From: Silene conica
Lineage: Eukaryota; Streptophyta; Magnoliopsida; Caryophyllales; Caryophyllaceae
DNA length: 64,000 nucleotides
Direction of reading: 5' to 3'
Assembly: GCA_029255685.2 (NCBI GenBank)
Contig: CM055311.2
Span: forward strand, 56,937,048-57,001,047
The first letter of the stretch is position 1, and every line of letters starts with the position of its first letter. Shown here one piece after another: positions 36,138-48,705 of this stretch. The position numbers and the translations under genes were made by a program. Under the pieces are notes generated by a model. That model made no database searches, had not been told where the DNA came from, and was given only the letters and a program-made list of their open reading frames with translations.

Positions 36138-36499
36138 GGATTAATTGATAACAATACTCTGAACTATGGGTGTCCTGCTCAAAATACTCCAAACTTTATT
36201 TTAACTACCAATATAACCAACTAATGCTCTCATTCGCTTTTATTATAATATATGACCTGTTACATGCTAATTAAGTGAAGAAATTTCTAATCCTTCTTTA
36301 ACCCGTCTTTCTCTTTTTACTTCTATGTTAATCTATTTACCTAATCACAGCATTAAAACATGCTACAACAACTTAACAAAACAACAAATTCTATTCAAAG
36401 CAAATGAGGGCATTAGTTGGTTATATTGGTAGTTAAAATAAAGTTTGGAATATTTTGAGCAAGACACCCATAGGTCAGAGTATTCTTATCAATTACCCC
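36138..36499. mobile_element. Mutator-like MITE
   Basis: Terminal inverted repeats of about 100 bp (ATTGATAACAATACTCTGAA inward at the left, TTGATAAGAATACTCTGACC inward at the right) and an exact 9 bp target duplication TAAATGTTA (36129-36137 and 36500-36508). The length is 362 bp. The 9 bp duplication supports Mutator. Confidence 0.85.
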
Positions 36500-36519
36500 T
36501 AAATGTTATTGGTCACAAT

Positions 36520-37318
36520 TAGGGATGGCAGTGGGCTGGCTCCTGACCCGGACCCTGGGGGTCTGACCCTATTTGGTCAGGTATGGGTCTGAACTTTTGA
36601 GACCCGCTCGGGTATGGGTCTTATATAAAAAATTTGGGTTCGAGTCCAGGTCTTGATGTTGGGACCCTACCCGGCCCTTAAACCGTTATATTTTTAAAAC
36701 AAAAAAATAAAAATAAAGGAAATACACACATAGGAACGCTAATAACCAAAATAACACACATACAAACGACCCTTATTAGTTTTCACTAATATACTATACG
36801 CATATTGATGATATTGATGAAAATGATAAATTTGGGTAATAGTAAATGATACTTCCTCCATTCCATTGAATTCTATACATTTCACTTTTTTGGCACTATT
36901 TATAAGTCGAGTAAATTTTCGATACAACTTCTAATATAAAACATAAAAGATAGTCATATTGGATACTGTTTAAATTGTCTTATCGAGTACATTGTGAATA
37001 TTAATTTTTTATAATATTTATCAATATATAACTAAAGATATTAACAAAAGAAAACGGGTATTGACAAACGTGAATAAAGCAAATGTATAGAATTCATTTG
37101 AATGAAGAAAGTATAATTTAGGTAAAAAATTGTTTAGTCAAAGAAAACAACGGACCCTAAGGTAGACTTTACCCGAACTTGGACCCTTTGACTCGGGTAT
37201 AGGTTCATTAAATTTCAGACCCTTTAGATCTGAGCCAGATATGAGTCCAAGATATGTGACTCGTATCGGGTCCGGATCTTACTGAACCCTAACCAAACCC
37301 GACATATTGCCAACCCTA
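36520..37318. mobile_element. hAT-type non-autonomous element
   Basis: Terminal repeats TAGGGATGGCA and TTGCCAACCCTA, target duplication GTCACAAT (36512-36519 and 37319-37326), 799 bp. Subterminal regions are rich in GACCC / GGGTC and GGGTATGGGTC motifs. Same terminal family as 52974-53557. No transposase. Confidence 0.88.
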
Positions 37319-37459
37319 GTCACAATTTACCTCGGCTCATCCGAAAGATGAAATAGCATACGGATCAGGCTAATTTTTCTGACTTAGAAATTAAAAAAAT
37401 AGGGTGGTTTTGCCCAAAAGCCGTTGGAGAACCAAACCATAATCCTCCACCACTAAAAA

Positions 37460-38878
37460 ATGCAACTCCTCCCAACACCAACCCCGCTGTCACTCTCTCT
37501 ACCCACCACCGCAACCAAACTCCACCGTTCCCTCCGTTCCTCGACCTTCCTAACCTCACCATTATCTCTCATCCCAAACCTCTCCACTCTCACCATCTCT
37601 CATCCTCCGTCGACCATCATCTGCATGGGCGGCGGCCCCAGAACCTTCCCGGGCGGCGTCTCTAAGTGGAAGTGGAAACGCATGCAGTCCAAGAAAGCCA
37701 AACAACTCCTCAAAGCTCGTCTCGCCCGCGAACGCCATATTTACGAAATGCGTAAGCGTGCTGAGCTTAAGGCTGCTGTTTCTGAGCTTGAGCGCCCTTG
37801 GGAACTTGTCAAGGCCTCTCCTACCTCTTCTACTTTGTTCTCTGTTGCCGCCGATGAACAGCTGAAGGTTTGTTTGTTCCTTTTCATAGATTATTACTCC
37901 CTCCGTCCCAATCATTTACTCCCCCAGTCCTGGTTATTTGTTAACATTCGGTTTTGGTACTAAGACAAGGAAATTAGACCAATTATTGGATAACAAGTTG
38001 ACCAAATTGAATGTGGGTTAACAATTTAGTAATTTACCCATCAGAGCATTTAGAAAGGTAAACAATTGACAGTTGGCCGGGACGAAGGGAGTATTTAATT
38101 TTCTAGGCTAAAAGAATACCAAATGTAATCTATGGATAATTCTGTAGTTGGAGTTTGCATTGTATTTATTCCTGCTAGTATGTGTTTCAAACAGGTGTTG
38201 GCAGACAGGTTTCAGAAACCAGGAGGATTTGATATGTGGACAGAGAATGATGGACCACAATTATTTGTGACCCCGGACGAGGGGCTTCCTACTGCTAGGT
38301 TTTTCCCAAAAGGGGTTGTTCATAGTATTAGGCCTTATGAAAGGATTGATCATGGCAATGTCGGGGCTGAAAGTTCGGATTTTGCTGGTCCAAAGACTGA
38401 GAATAAGGCTGGTCTCGTAAAGAGGAAGAATGGACATAGGAAGAGGATTGTTGCTTCCACTTCAAGGGATGACAAAATGATGGAGTCCAGTGATGGCAAT
38501 TCCCGTGGTTCGATTTCAAAGCCGTTTTCTAATGACATGGATAGGAGTGATTCAAGAGGGGTTAGTTGGAGAGGTAGTGTATCGAGGATGGATGGAGATC
38601 GAAAGAGTGGTGATAGAGAGAATGTGAGTAACAGGAAATTGATGGATTCAAGGCAAGCAAGGCGAGGAAATAGTAGTTTTAATATAAGAAAGGATGGTAG
38701 CAAGTTGTCTGGTAGAGGGCAGAATTTAAGAAGATCAGTACGTTTGAATTCTGAAGATGTTTATGATATGAGTGTGCAAGGTGATGGAAGTTATGGTTTT
38801 GGTGGGATTGATCAAGATGATAGAATTAGTTCCCAAGTCCATGAGAAGAAGATGATCAAATCTAACTTTAGTGAATGA
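37460..38878 (+). CDS. Plastid-targeted protein like a DEAD-box helicase N-terminus, truncated
   Basis: Two exons join in phase: 37460-37867 and 38195-38878 (AAG/GTTTGT donor, TTCAAACAG acceptor), giving 363 residues. The first 55 or so residues are rich in Ser, Thr and Leu and nearly free of acids, like a chloroplast transit peptide. Then come GGGPRTFPGGVSKWKWKRM, a basic helix, LADRFQKPGGFDMWTENDGP and ARFFPKGVVHSIRPYERI, then a Ser/Arg/Asp-rich region. The PRTFPGG-KW-KRM and DMW-ENDGP motifs recall the leader of RH33-like plant DEAD-box RNA helicases. No helicase motif (GKT, DEAD, SAT) follows before the next gene. Either a truncated or pseudogenised helicase or a short stand-alone protein. 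Structure is well supported; identity is tentative. Confidence 0.6.
37897..38091. mobile_element. Stowaway MITE in the intron
   Basis: Inverted ends CTCCCTCCGTCCC and GGGACGAAGGGAG flanked by TA on both sides, 195 bp: the signature of a Tc1/Mariner-derived Stowaway element. It lies wholly inside the intron of the 37460-38878 gene. Confidence 0.9.
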
Positions 38879-39780
38879 ACTCAAGGAAGGTAATTGAGTT
38901 GTTAAAGAATAATTTGTGGTTTGCTCAGAACCATCGTGGTGAATGGCTGCGTGAAGTAGATAAAAGCATGACAACCAGCTCAGTTTTTCAGATGCTTCTC
39001 AAAAACATGCTTTGTATAAGGTCGTCTTCTATCTTCAGACTTTTATTCTCTATCTCATGTACATAAACATAAAAATGCTGGTTTTAAACATCTGAAAAGA
39101 TGATATATATTGATAGTGGAGCTTGAATACGGTGATCCTATTTGAGTGATCAACTATAAACAGTGCTTTGAGATATCAGTCCACTTGATTGCTATATTGT
39201 TATATTGCTGGTTTTTTCATAAGGAAAGTTGTGGTCTTTAAACGTATTGCCGGGGAATGATCATTTTATAGTAATAAGGGATATTCTAAGTTGTACCTTG
39301 AACACTTTGTACCCATCCTTTGAAATTCTATGTTGTACCCTGGTCCCTGAACTATACTATAGTACGACCTTCTTAATTGTCCTCGGTAACTTTATTCATT
39401 AGTTGATCCATTAATCCACTCACTCAGCCAACCTTTGCCCATTAATCCTTCCATTAACCTATTAGCCCACCCCAGTTACAAGTTTACTCGCCCGATAATC
39501 AAAGAACCTCCCCAACAATCCATAAAACCTTCATAAAGTCACTTCATGTTTCATGGAAGGGTATTAAAGATAGTTTGTGGTTGGTTAAAAGGTGTTGTGG
39601 TGATTCACATAAAAGAAGATGATGTATTGTTAATGAGTGATAATTCAGAATAAAGGAGGGTTGTTGAAGAGGTAGTGAATAAACGGAGAGTTCAAGGAGA
39701 TTATGCTAAGTATGGAGTTAAAGGGTAAACAGTAGAATATAAAATGGGCAGGACCATGACTTGGGAAAGCCAAAACTCAG

Positions 39781-39970
39781 GGATTCAGTGTAGACTTTCT
39801 GTTGAAATATTAAAATGTGTGCGGCTTGTCTTTCAACTTTCATGCTACGCTACTCTGACACTTTATATGATCTCGCATGTCCGTCTCCGACATGGTTCTC
39901 AGACATGAGTATGACACATCGATACTTCAATTTAAATAAAGAAAAAATGGTACCCTCTGGTTCAGAAATA
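39781..39970 (+). repeat. Dispersed 190 bp repeat, copy 1
   Basis: Matches 49760-49951 in direct orientation with few changes and a 2-3 base indel. Includes CATGCTACGCTACTCTGACA and CGCATGTCCGTCTCCGACAT. No TIR, poly-A tail or LTR edges seen, so the class is unknown. Confidence 0.85.
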
Positions 39971-40082
39971 CCTTCCACTTTTGCCATTTGGTGTGTGTAC
40001 AAGAATTAAGCCAGATTAGAGATAGCGAACTTATGTTTTTGTTCCTTTTTTTCCTGCACCTCAAGAACAAATGCAATATAAC

Positions 40083-40180
40083 CGTCCTTGAAGTGGTAAA
40101 AAGAACGGTACTATTTTCATAATCGTCCTTGACGTGGTAAAAAGAATGGTACTATTTTCATAATCGTCCTTGACGTGAGA
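40083..40180 (+). repeat. 41 bp tandem repeat, about 2.3 units
   Basis: CGTCCTTGA recurs at 40083, 40124 and 40165, each followed by AAAAAGAA(C/T)GGTACTATTTTCA in the complete units. Confidence 0.8.
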
Positions 40181-40357
40181 ATCCAGATTCTATATCACTC
40201 ATTATTAACATTTAACCCAGATTCTGGATTTATTGCAGTCCCTGGTAAATTATTGATCCTCATTCCTCACTGGTTCGTGGTTTTTGGAGAAATATGAGTT
40301 GTAATCTCAATCCTCACAATCGTGATTGATATAGAATCTGGATTCTCAGAATTGGTC
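40177..40357. repeat. Inverted repeat around a 130 bp loop
   Basis: GAGAATCCAGATTCTATATCA at the left is complementary to TGATATAGAATCTGGATTCTC at the right. It could be the edge of a small foldback element. Confidence 0.65.
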
Positions 40358-40830
40358 ATCACAACTCAGAGGTCGGAGCTACATAGGTTACATGGTTTGC
40401 CAGTGTCTCTGTAGATTTCAAAATTATTCTACCAGAAAGGATAAAGAATAGGACCCTTTGGGGATCCTTGGCTACATACTCCTATTTTATAGGACTTTTG
40501 GCTACGAATGTACTTAATTCGGTTATGAATTTTCTCTTTTGTTATATGGAGTACCTCCGTTCTAGCCTAGTCTGGGTTGTCCTGAATCTCATCATGATAC
40601 ATCCAATATCGTTTTCAATGGTCATTGTAAAACTAGGAAACAATGTGGTGAAGACACAGAAGGAATTGAAATGAAGGAAAGGCTCAAAGCATTCAAGCAA
40701 AGGTGGTCCAGTAAAATCCCATGATAACTTGGCTGGCTGTTAAAGTGCCTATATATACAGTATTATTATTATGTAGCACCAAAATAATGTACCATTTAAT
40801 TCTTCCAAATCATCAATTTTATCGACATCT

Positions 40831-43800
40831 TCAAATCATATCACAAAACTCCCAATCCTCGTCCAAAAGTGGCTTTTGTGCTCTAGCTTCGTAAGAGCTA
40901 ACAAATTTCTCTCCAACGTCGCTTCTTGGTGACTGACATCCATCTGACAATATCCTTTTAGGTGACTCAGCAATAAAAACTGTCACATCTGAGAAAGAGC
41001 TATTTTGGGAGACACTGCTCCTCAAGGAGGCACTTCGATTCAAAGAAGTTATGCTCTTCAACGAACTCGTGCTTTTCAATGAACCTGTACTTTTCACTGA
41101 TGAATTTGACAGTGACGTGCTGAGAGAAACACGGTTGTCAATATTTTCTTTCAGAGACTTTACATTCTGACAGATAAATGAGATTTCTCCCCTGCAAAAC
41201 CCATTCATAATGCATATTCCTTAGATATTATTATACAATGCAAACCATTTCGTATTTTTAAATTATCACAATACTATTCACATATCTGATCATGTCTTAT
41301 TCATGTCCAACCAAATGTTGAGATATTGTTGACAATGAACCTGTTTTTTTATCAACTTAAAATTAGGGACCATTTGCGAAGTTGATGTATACATAATTAC
41401 GTATCATCTACAAATCAGTCACTCACAAAGCATGCCTGCTCTAGGCAACATCTACTCCTCTTCTGACCTAATCAATCGAACCCTTACCCTTTGTTTTGAT
41501 GGAAAGGGAGGAATACTTCACCTTGTTTGTATAGCAAGTTGGATTAAAGGATAGGGTATGGAGGAATCTATTTTATTTTCTACACAGCAAATTCAAATAT
41601 TTCACCCTCCCTCCCTCCTACAAAATTTCCTCACTTCCATTCCCCCTCGTACTAGTTTATCCAAGCAAACCATTATTTTGAAAATCTTTGGAGGGTGACT
41701 GATCACAAGCCGACTCACAAGTCACAAGCAAAGAGTGTTTCAAGTTTAGAAGAGACTTCAATAAAAAAAAATGACACCTGTGGATGGTCTTATTCCAAAC
41801 ACCTTTTGGTTTCAATGTTCATAATCCCACATACGACAGCAACAAGTACCAATATGGACTCAGCCCTTCAAATAGTGACAGCGTGTTCCGAATCACACAT
41901 GAAAGTAAGAGCATCGATATACCAACTAACACAGACAAAATCACCTTATCTTGAGAAATAAGGTGTACCTTATCTGATAAGTTACAACCTTCGCAAGATA
42001 TATGGAAAGAGAGGCACAAAAAGTAGAAAACAGAAAATAATCAGAGCCAGGTGAAGTGAAACAATCTGCAGGAAAAAAGGAAGTCACAGAAAAACTTACT
42101 GCAATACATCAAGAACTTGACCTTTTTCCATAAGGAAGTCCCTTAGCTGCAGCAAAGTAAGAGATGCATAACTAAGTCAAGAAATTCATTTGTTTAAGAG
42201 AAAGAGTCTGCATTGCATTCCCTATGAAGAGCTAATAAAACACAGCACATAAAATGAAAACCAATTCTACCTTTGCATTCTCTTCAGCTTCTTCTTGTAA
42301 CAGTTTGGAATCTTGTACAACTTTCTCCATGATAATCTCTTGCTCAGCAAGAGCACCTAGTGCAATCGCTTGCTTTTCAAACATCTCTTTCTCAGATGCT
42401 CTCTTTTGTTCCCCAGCTATAGCTAACCGTTCAGCAAGATTTTTTCGCATCTATGGGAAAAAAATCAATCAAACATGAGTCCTTTATTGATATTAGGCCT
42501 TTGCAGTCTCACCTGCAGCCAAGTGGACAACTCCACAATAGGGGCATACTAGACTTTTAAACACACCAAAATCAAGCATAATTATAGGTAATCATGAGCA
42601 TGTAGCAATGACTAACGATAAATCAATCAAACAAAACAAACAAAATAATGTTCAGTATAATCGCGTGACAACGTACACAAGAAGCTCATACAACTTTCCT
42701 TGAATAGTTCAAAACACAAATATTTTTAAATATTGGAGAAGTGTATTACAACAAAATGATCTCAAATCATTGACAAGGTCATTATTTTATTGGTGAGAGG
42801 GGGAGAAATATCCATAGTAAATATATATGCCTAAGAATGGTGTAAAGCCGCACCTCATCAAGAATCAAAAGAGATTTATCTTTTTCATCCGACAGACCAA
42901 TAAGGCGAGATTGAAGTTCTTTTACTTCAGTAGCCAGAATAGACTTTTCACCATAAACTTCACCAGCATGCTGAACATATAAAATGGAAGATGGCACAAA
43001 AATACTAGTATCAGAATTACAAAATTCCATAAGACACAATTGAATTTCATTACGGAACTACAAACACATACCATATCATTAGCCTCTTTTGCATGTATCA
43101 ACATCTTTTTAATTTCTTCCACCTTTTCAAGTATGTCCAACCCTCCCCTGGCAGCAGCTGCTTTAGCCATTTCTGCTTCGTTTTCTTGATGTTCCACTTC
43201 CTCCATCAACTTAACTACAGATTCCATAGCTGAACCGACAACGTTCTGCGGGATGTTTTTAAACATATATTGAAATAAATTGCTTAGAGCTGTAATACTA
43301 ACAAGAGCAAATATGACAAGATCCACACTACAGGATCTCTTTTACCAGTCCGTGTCCAAGTCTCAGAGCCTTGAACAAACAGTTCCTACTGCTTCCAAGA
43401 AATCAGACCTATGCTTCTCTACACTAATCATTTAATTTCTGTCTAGAACATTGTCATAATCAACATTTAAATCCATAGACAAATGTCAGCTATACATAAA
43501 GTCAATGACAGCTTGTACTCATGATCTCGGTTCAGAATACATCAGCAAATTAAATTCCCTTATGTCTTCCTTTGTACTCCCCCAAAAAAACATGAACATA
43601 ATTTGCTACAGTCCAGAACAATAGCAAGGTCAGGTACCAAAATAGTTGCATTATGATTTAAAAGGTTCTTCACAGTGTTTCACATGGTCACATTTGAGTT
43701 GTGTTCTCCACTAATATATTCACACAACAATGCTTCTTCCTTTCCCAGTGTTGGAGGTGCAACAAAGAACTATCGACCATATATTTCACAGATCACAAGG

Positions 43801-46310
43801 TACTAACTAAAATGCACCTGCAGTGCATAGTGCAATAAGCCACGGATAGTGCTGTACTTTATAAAGCCAGGTCCCTTATTTTTATCACTAGCATACTCGA
43901 GAAAAAACCTCAAATTGAATGTACCTTGTAGTTTTTTGCTTCCTCAATTATGTCCTCGAGAAGATTTACTCTGCATATTTGTCCTGACTGTGTCACAATA
44001 GTACTCAACGATGTCTCACTCTCAGCAGCAACGGCATCAGTTTCAGGGAATTCTAATACAAATTCAGAGTCTAAAAAGGCATCAATATCTTTTTCATTAG
44101 CATGTGTAGAAGTAGAGTTGCTATTGGCTTCTGGGTGTGAATTCCAACTCAAAGCACCTGGCATCTGATCTTCGAACGCACATTCTGTCGAGACTACACA
44201 TTCTAACGAGTTGCAATCATATGGCTGCTTCTTAAGAGAGTCTGAGACAGGAGCTTGTTCTAAATCACAAGATGAAGTACCATCACTGTGTTCTATCTGC
44301 ATGTTCTGAACATTACCTGGGCTTACAGCAGCTTCATCGTCATTAGCAGTAACAAAGGGTAACACGGCATTAACAGTCACATTAACACGCAGATCAGTTT
44401 CTGTGTCATGCAAGGGAACAGAAGAAACACCCTCAAGGTTGCCCAATGGCTGACTATCATCTGCATCATAAAAGGATAAAGCTGAATCATCTTCAAGATT
44501 GTGACCATCATTCAGCAAAATGGAAGCAGTAGCAACATCCTCGGAATTTGATCCCACTGTAGAACTTGCATTACATGCGTCAGCCGTTTTACCCTCGTCT
44601 TCAACTGCACACAAAGAAATCAATCATTATTGTTGAAGGCACTAAATCACTCGACCATATAAGCTAGAATTGCCAGTGAAATATAAAAGGCTTAAACTTA
44701 TGTCTCTACTCCCAAAGGTCATTTGGGACACACGGCTACAGCATATGCTACCTAGCCTCAAAGTATAACGTGAGCTGAATGATAATGTAGGCACTTACAG
44801 AATTAGAAAGTATCTGACCTCTAATTCACAAGGACAAAAGCCTGCGTTCGCAACAATAAAGAGTTGTGCAAATTCAAAAGATCAATCAATAACATGGTTG
44901 ACTTTTGTTTATTTCGGGGTGTTCGTAAAGCAGGAGAGTTCGTAATGGCCCCTCTAGGGACACATTAGTTTTTCAAATTATGGATTGATATTAAATAAGT
45001 AAGAACCTACTCCCTCCAAAAGCTTTCATTAATCCTTTTATGCTGCTGATTCACTAAAATATTTCCAATTGCATTTATAGAAAACGAATTTCATTGTAAT
45101 GCTAACACCGCAATACTATTCCCATTCCTACCCTGACCCACCGCCAGCCTTCACCGACCAATCCACCAGGCCCAACTATCAGCACCACACCACCAGCCTT
45201 CCAAAATCTTGACCACCACCAGACCTGACAACTCAACCCACCACCATCACTCCAATACAAACACCCAACCGCCATCCTGAAACCTGACCCACCAATTCCT
45301 AGACCACCAACAACTTGACCACACTGCCACTCAACCCATCCTATTACAAGCTTATTTTGATTACTGCAAATTCTGACTCTTACCAACAGAAGCAGGAGAA
45401 TCGGGTTTGTCACTGGTGTATGGGAGAACATCAGTTATAATATATTCCACAGCTGCATCAGGATCCTTTGAATGTTCTATCGCCACGGCTTTCAATAAGC
45501 GAGTATCCACCTTTAGATGCCAAAACAAAACCCCCATTAGTGCAAATAAAATCACTATGTTTCCAAATTAAGAAAGTAATACGAACATTAACACTTGATC
45601 AAACTATATAAACCAATCCAGGGCAACTCATACAAAAAGACGGTGAGTAAAATCGTTATTTCTGTAATGAAGTGAGGGTTTGACTCTTAGAGGAAAAAAA
45701 TTCGTTATTTCTGTAATTTGCAACCAAAATAAAATCTATGTAGAGTTCAAAATTATACTCCTTTGTCTCTATAACATCTAATATAAAAAAAAGGAAGATG
45801 ATGACAATTACAAAATGTTTTAGACTTTAGATTGAGGTGAACCAAGTTTAAGAAAGTAATCGAAGCGTTCAGTCACACTGTGTTTAGTTACTCTTTCCTA
45901 GGTTAAACTAGGTTTAACAAAACTTATTCGGGAAGAAACCTGTAAGGTATTACACCTAGTCAAACATTCTCCCAAAATCTAAACCAAAATAAAAATAAAT
46001 AAAGAGAAAAGGTAAAAAAATCCCTTCATCAACCAAGGAAACAAGGTCAGCTATCAAGTATTCCGAAGATCGAAGACTTTTTCTTCGACAATTTATTTAA
46101 AATTTACAAGCCATCAAACAAAACAAAAAAAAATAAAAAGTAGGGTATTCTGATGAAAAAACAGTAGCAGAAGGAGCAGTAATTAATCCTGGAAGAAACC
46201 CATTGTCGAGTATACAGCGTAATAATAAGATGATTAATAAAAGAAAGAAATAGCAAAAATACCTGAGGAAAAAGGTCTTTCAAAGTCTGATAGACTGAGT
46301 TGAAACCCAT
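40831..46310 (-). CDS. CUE-domain (ubiquitin-binding) coiled-coil protein
   Basis: Eight exons join in phase: 46263-46310, 45384-45510, 43925-44604, 43072-43245, 42854-42970, 42271-42450, 42100-42146 and 40831-41191, all with GT-AG introns, 577 residues. Residues 3-46 (GFNSVYQTLKDLFPQ, TRLLKAVAIEHS, AAVEYIITDVLP) form a CUE domain with its FP motif, which binds ubiquitin. Residues about 59-285 are acidic and Ser-rich, about 286-460 predict coiled coil (MEEVEHQENEAEMAKAAAAR, KEMFEKQAIALGALAEQE), and the C-terminus has SLKS-type Ser/Leu repeats. The start MGFNS is preferred over an ATG 36 bases upstream because TTATGCAG there looks like a 5'-UTR intron acceptor. It matches plant CUE proteins annotated as ubiquitin-system components; substrate is unknown. 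Confidence 0.88.
45100..45370 (-). other. Pro/Thr-codon-like low-complexity block in an intron
   Basis: The second intron of the CUE gene holds a CCACCA/GACC-rich plus-strand stretch that opens a 109-residue Gly/Val/Trp-rich minus frame. It is not joined to the gene by splice sites and is best read as an old insertion, origin unknown. Confidence 0.4.
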
Positions 46311-47389
46311 TATTAATCGAGTACGGGTGTAATAATCAAACTGCATAATTCAATTCAATTCAACAAAATCCATCAAACAAAATATGATGAAACAAGTTAG
46401 AAGATGGAAAATTCAGATCTTACCAGCAACAACAAAAAGATGAATGCTTTAATCCAACAAAATACAAATACAAATAGTGAATTATTAATTAAAATACACC
46501 GGAAGTCTGAAATAGAGGGATGAAGATGGCGGTTGAGGGAATAACCTTGGAATTTTGCGAGGAAGAGGATCCACCCAAAACTAAATTACAGTAATTAATT
46601 AAAACCACGTTTCTGTTTTTTTTTTACAAGGTTTAAGTGTTGTTGTTTTCCTACAACTTGTATTGATGCATTCCAAGTCTCCTCCACCCTTCCATCTTCC
46701 CAATAATTATTTTTTTTAATCGAATTAGTATTAAAGAAATTGCTTTCCTTAGCTCACTCAATCACCTCTTCTGTACTATTTGTCTATTTTACATTATTTT
46801 TTTATTTTTAGATATTATTGGACAATGAATTATTCTCACACGTAAATTTGTTATTTCGTGGATCACCTCATATTCCCATTAACCAAACAAATAAGACGCG
46901 ATCAACCCAGTAATTGGATGGTATCTTCGATATATTACCTCCAATTCTATAGTTTTTTAGTATTCGAGAAAAAATTTTGAGTTTTGTTTTAGAAATTATG
47001 AGTTTTTTTATAAAAATTTTGAGTTTATTTATTTATATATTAAACTCTACAAAATCACAATAAAACTCAAAAATATTACATATAAATAAGTTTGGTTGAA
47101 TTTGAGTTATAATAGAGAAAAACTAAAATCTAACTAAACTTTAATATGCTCAAAAAAATACACATTTGTTCAAAAACAAATAAAGTTTGAGGTAATAAGC
47201 TAAAAAAAATACATATATGCTCAAAAACTAAAATATTAGAGATACTATCTTCGATGTATGTTCCTTTTTCTCCGATCAACCCCGCATTACCGCATTATCT
47301 CAATAATATCAATTACTATACCTAAGGATAAGAACACTTGCAAGTTGCAATGAAGAAACTTTTTAAAAAGTTCTTCCTTTACTATGTTA
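46311..47389. other. Promoter side of the CUE gene and AT-rich spacer
   Basis: The 5' leader probably extends to about 46560 with an intron ending just before 46330. Beyond 46700 the sequence is AT-rich, with repeats of a TTTTGAGTTT(A/T) motif between 46970 and 47060. No further gene is visible. Confidence 0.5.
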
Positions 47390-48423
47390 CTAGTTTTATA
47401 CCCGTACAACAAATGTACGGTTATGTTTTTAAATATTGGTTACTAATAAATATGTGACTAATGAATACAAATATAATTCAAAATAAAAATTAAGTAGATA
47501 ATATATAAATTATTATCAATCATGAATTACTAAAATAAACCATATTTTGCTATAAAATCCGACCTATTTCATTACTAATGTAAAGTACAAATTTTATTTG
47601 TTATGGTTTCAGAATTAACGGATTTTTTATTAGAAATATTGATCCCGTGTTTTTTTATTACCTACTTGTGTGTTCTTTATAACTGTCAATTAGTTGATTA
47701 TTATTAATATTGTCTCAATCTCTTAGGAGAAGATGTACATGAATAAGATTAATTTGCAGTTTTTTTAGCATAATAAAATCATAATTTTTAGATTTTCAGT
47801 TTATTTCCGGTATTTTATTCCAATATATTATTAGTATTAGTATTATAATCAGTATTATCATTAATCGCTAATATGCAACCTGATTAATAAACGTAATATC
47901 CCCACCTGAATAATTTTTAGTTGACTTTGAGTTATTTAGGTTGGAATTCCCGTTTTGTTTATTTTTTGTGCTGATTTTCAGTTTTTTTCCTAATATACAT
48001 GATTTTTATTACGATATTGGCGAAAATGTAATAATTTTGATATATATTGGACTGTTGTACATCGTATTTTACCGTATTTATTTTGTTTGGTATCTTAATT
48101 CATATTTGATTTGATTGAAAAATTGGAGAATATAATGTAATTTAATTTTTGGACTTTAATTATTTTACGTGTTTGTAATTTTTTGTTTTTCGGATTTGAT
48201 TTTTATGTTTGAACCGTTCTATATCGTTTATTGAAACGTTGTATATGTTATTTATATTTTCAATGAACAATAATTTGATCGTATCGTATTTTATTATGAC
48301 AATGACGAAATGTGAATTTAGGAGAGAGAGAAATTAAATCAAACTAAAGTTAGTGGGTAGTTTTTTTTTATTTCAATCAACCAATAAGAATGAGTTAAAT
48401 TCTACTCCTTTTATAGAGATAGA
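47390..48423 (-). mobile_element. Non-autonomous Helitron (copy B)
   Basis: Minus-strand 5' end TCTATCTCTATAAAAGGAG preceded by A. The 3' end has the hairpin CCGTACA/TGTACGG (47402-47420) and CTAG at 47390-47393 followed by T. 1034 bp, AT-rich, no ORF. The left two-thirds align with copy C at 59550-60166. Confidence 0.85.
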
Positions 48424-48705
48424 TACTTTGAAGATCTCAAGAATTAAGAACTTCTATTAACACAATGAAAAAAATTTAAAATAAAGTTCTTGAATGTAGC
48501 CCACATTATTTAATTACCAATTTTAGTTTATTATTATTATGTGGTTTATTTTAAAATTGATGTATTATTTGTGTATTTATTTTATTTTAAACTTAATTTG
48601 TCACTAAATTTACTTTATTTTGAATACTAAAAAAATTCATTTTTTAAAGTTTAATCACATTTTAGGAGCTATATAAATTTTTAATACGGTTACATGATTA
48701 AAAAA

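Larger units (their letters stand above)
38879..40830. other. Intergenic region between convergent genes
   Basis: No gene recognised. It contains a 190 bp dispersed repeat (39781-39970), a 41 bp tandem repeat (40083-40180) and an inverted pair (40177-40200 with 40334-40357). Around 39277 there is a GGGATATTCTAAGTTGTACC stretch resembling the ends of the fold-back element at 62690-63240, but without a partner end. Confidence 0.55.

Noticed and set aside
45102-45431. 109-codon Gly/Trp-rich minus-strand ORF
   Set aside because: It lies in an intron of the CUE gene and only overlaps its exon out of frame.
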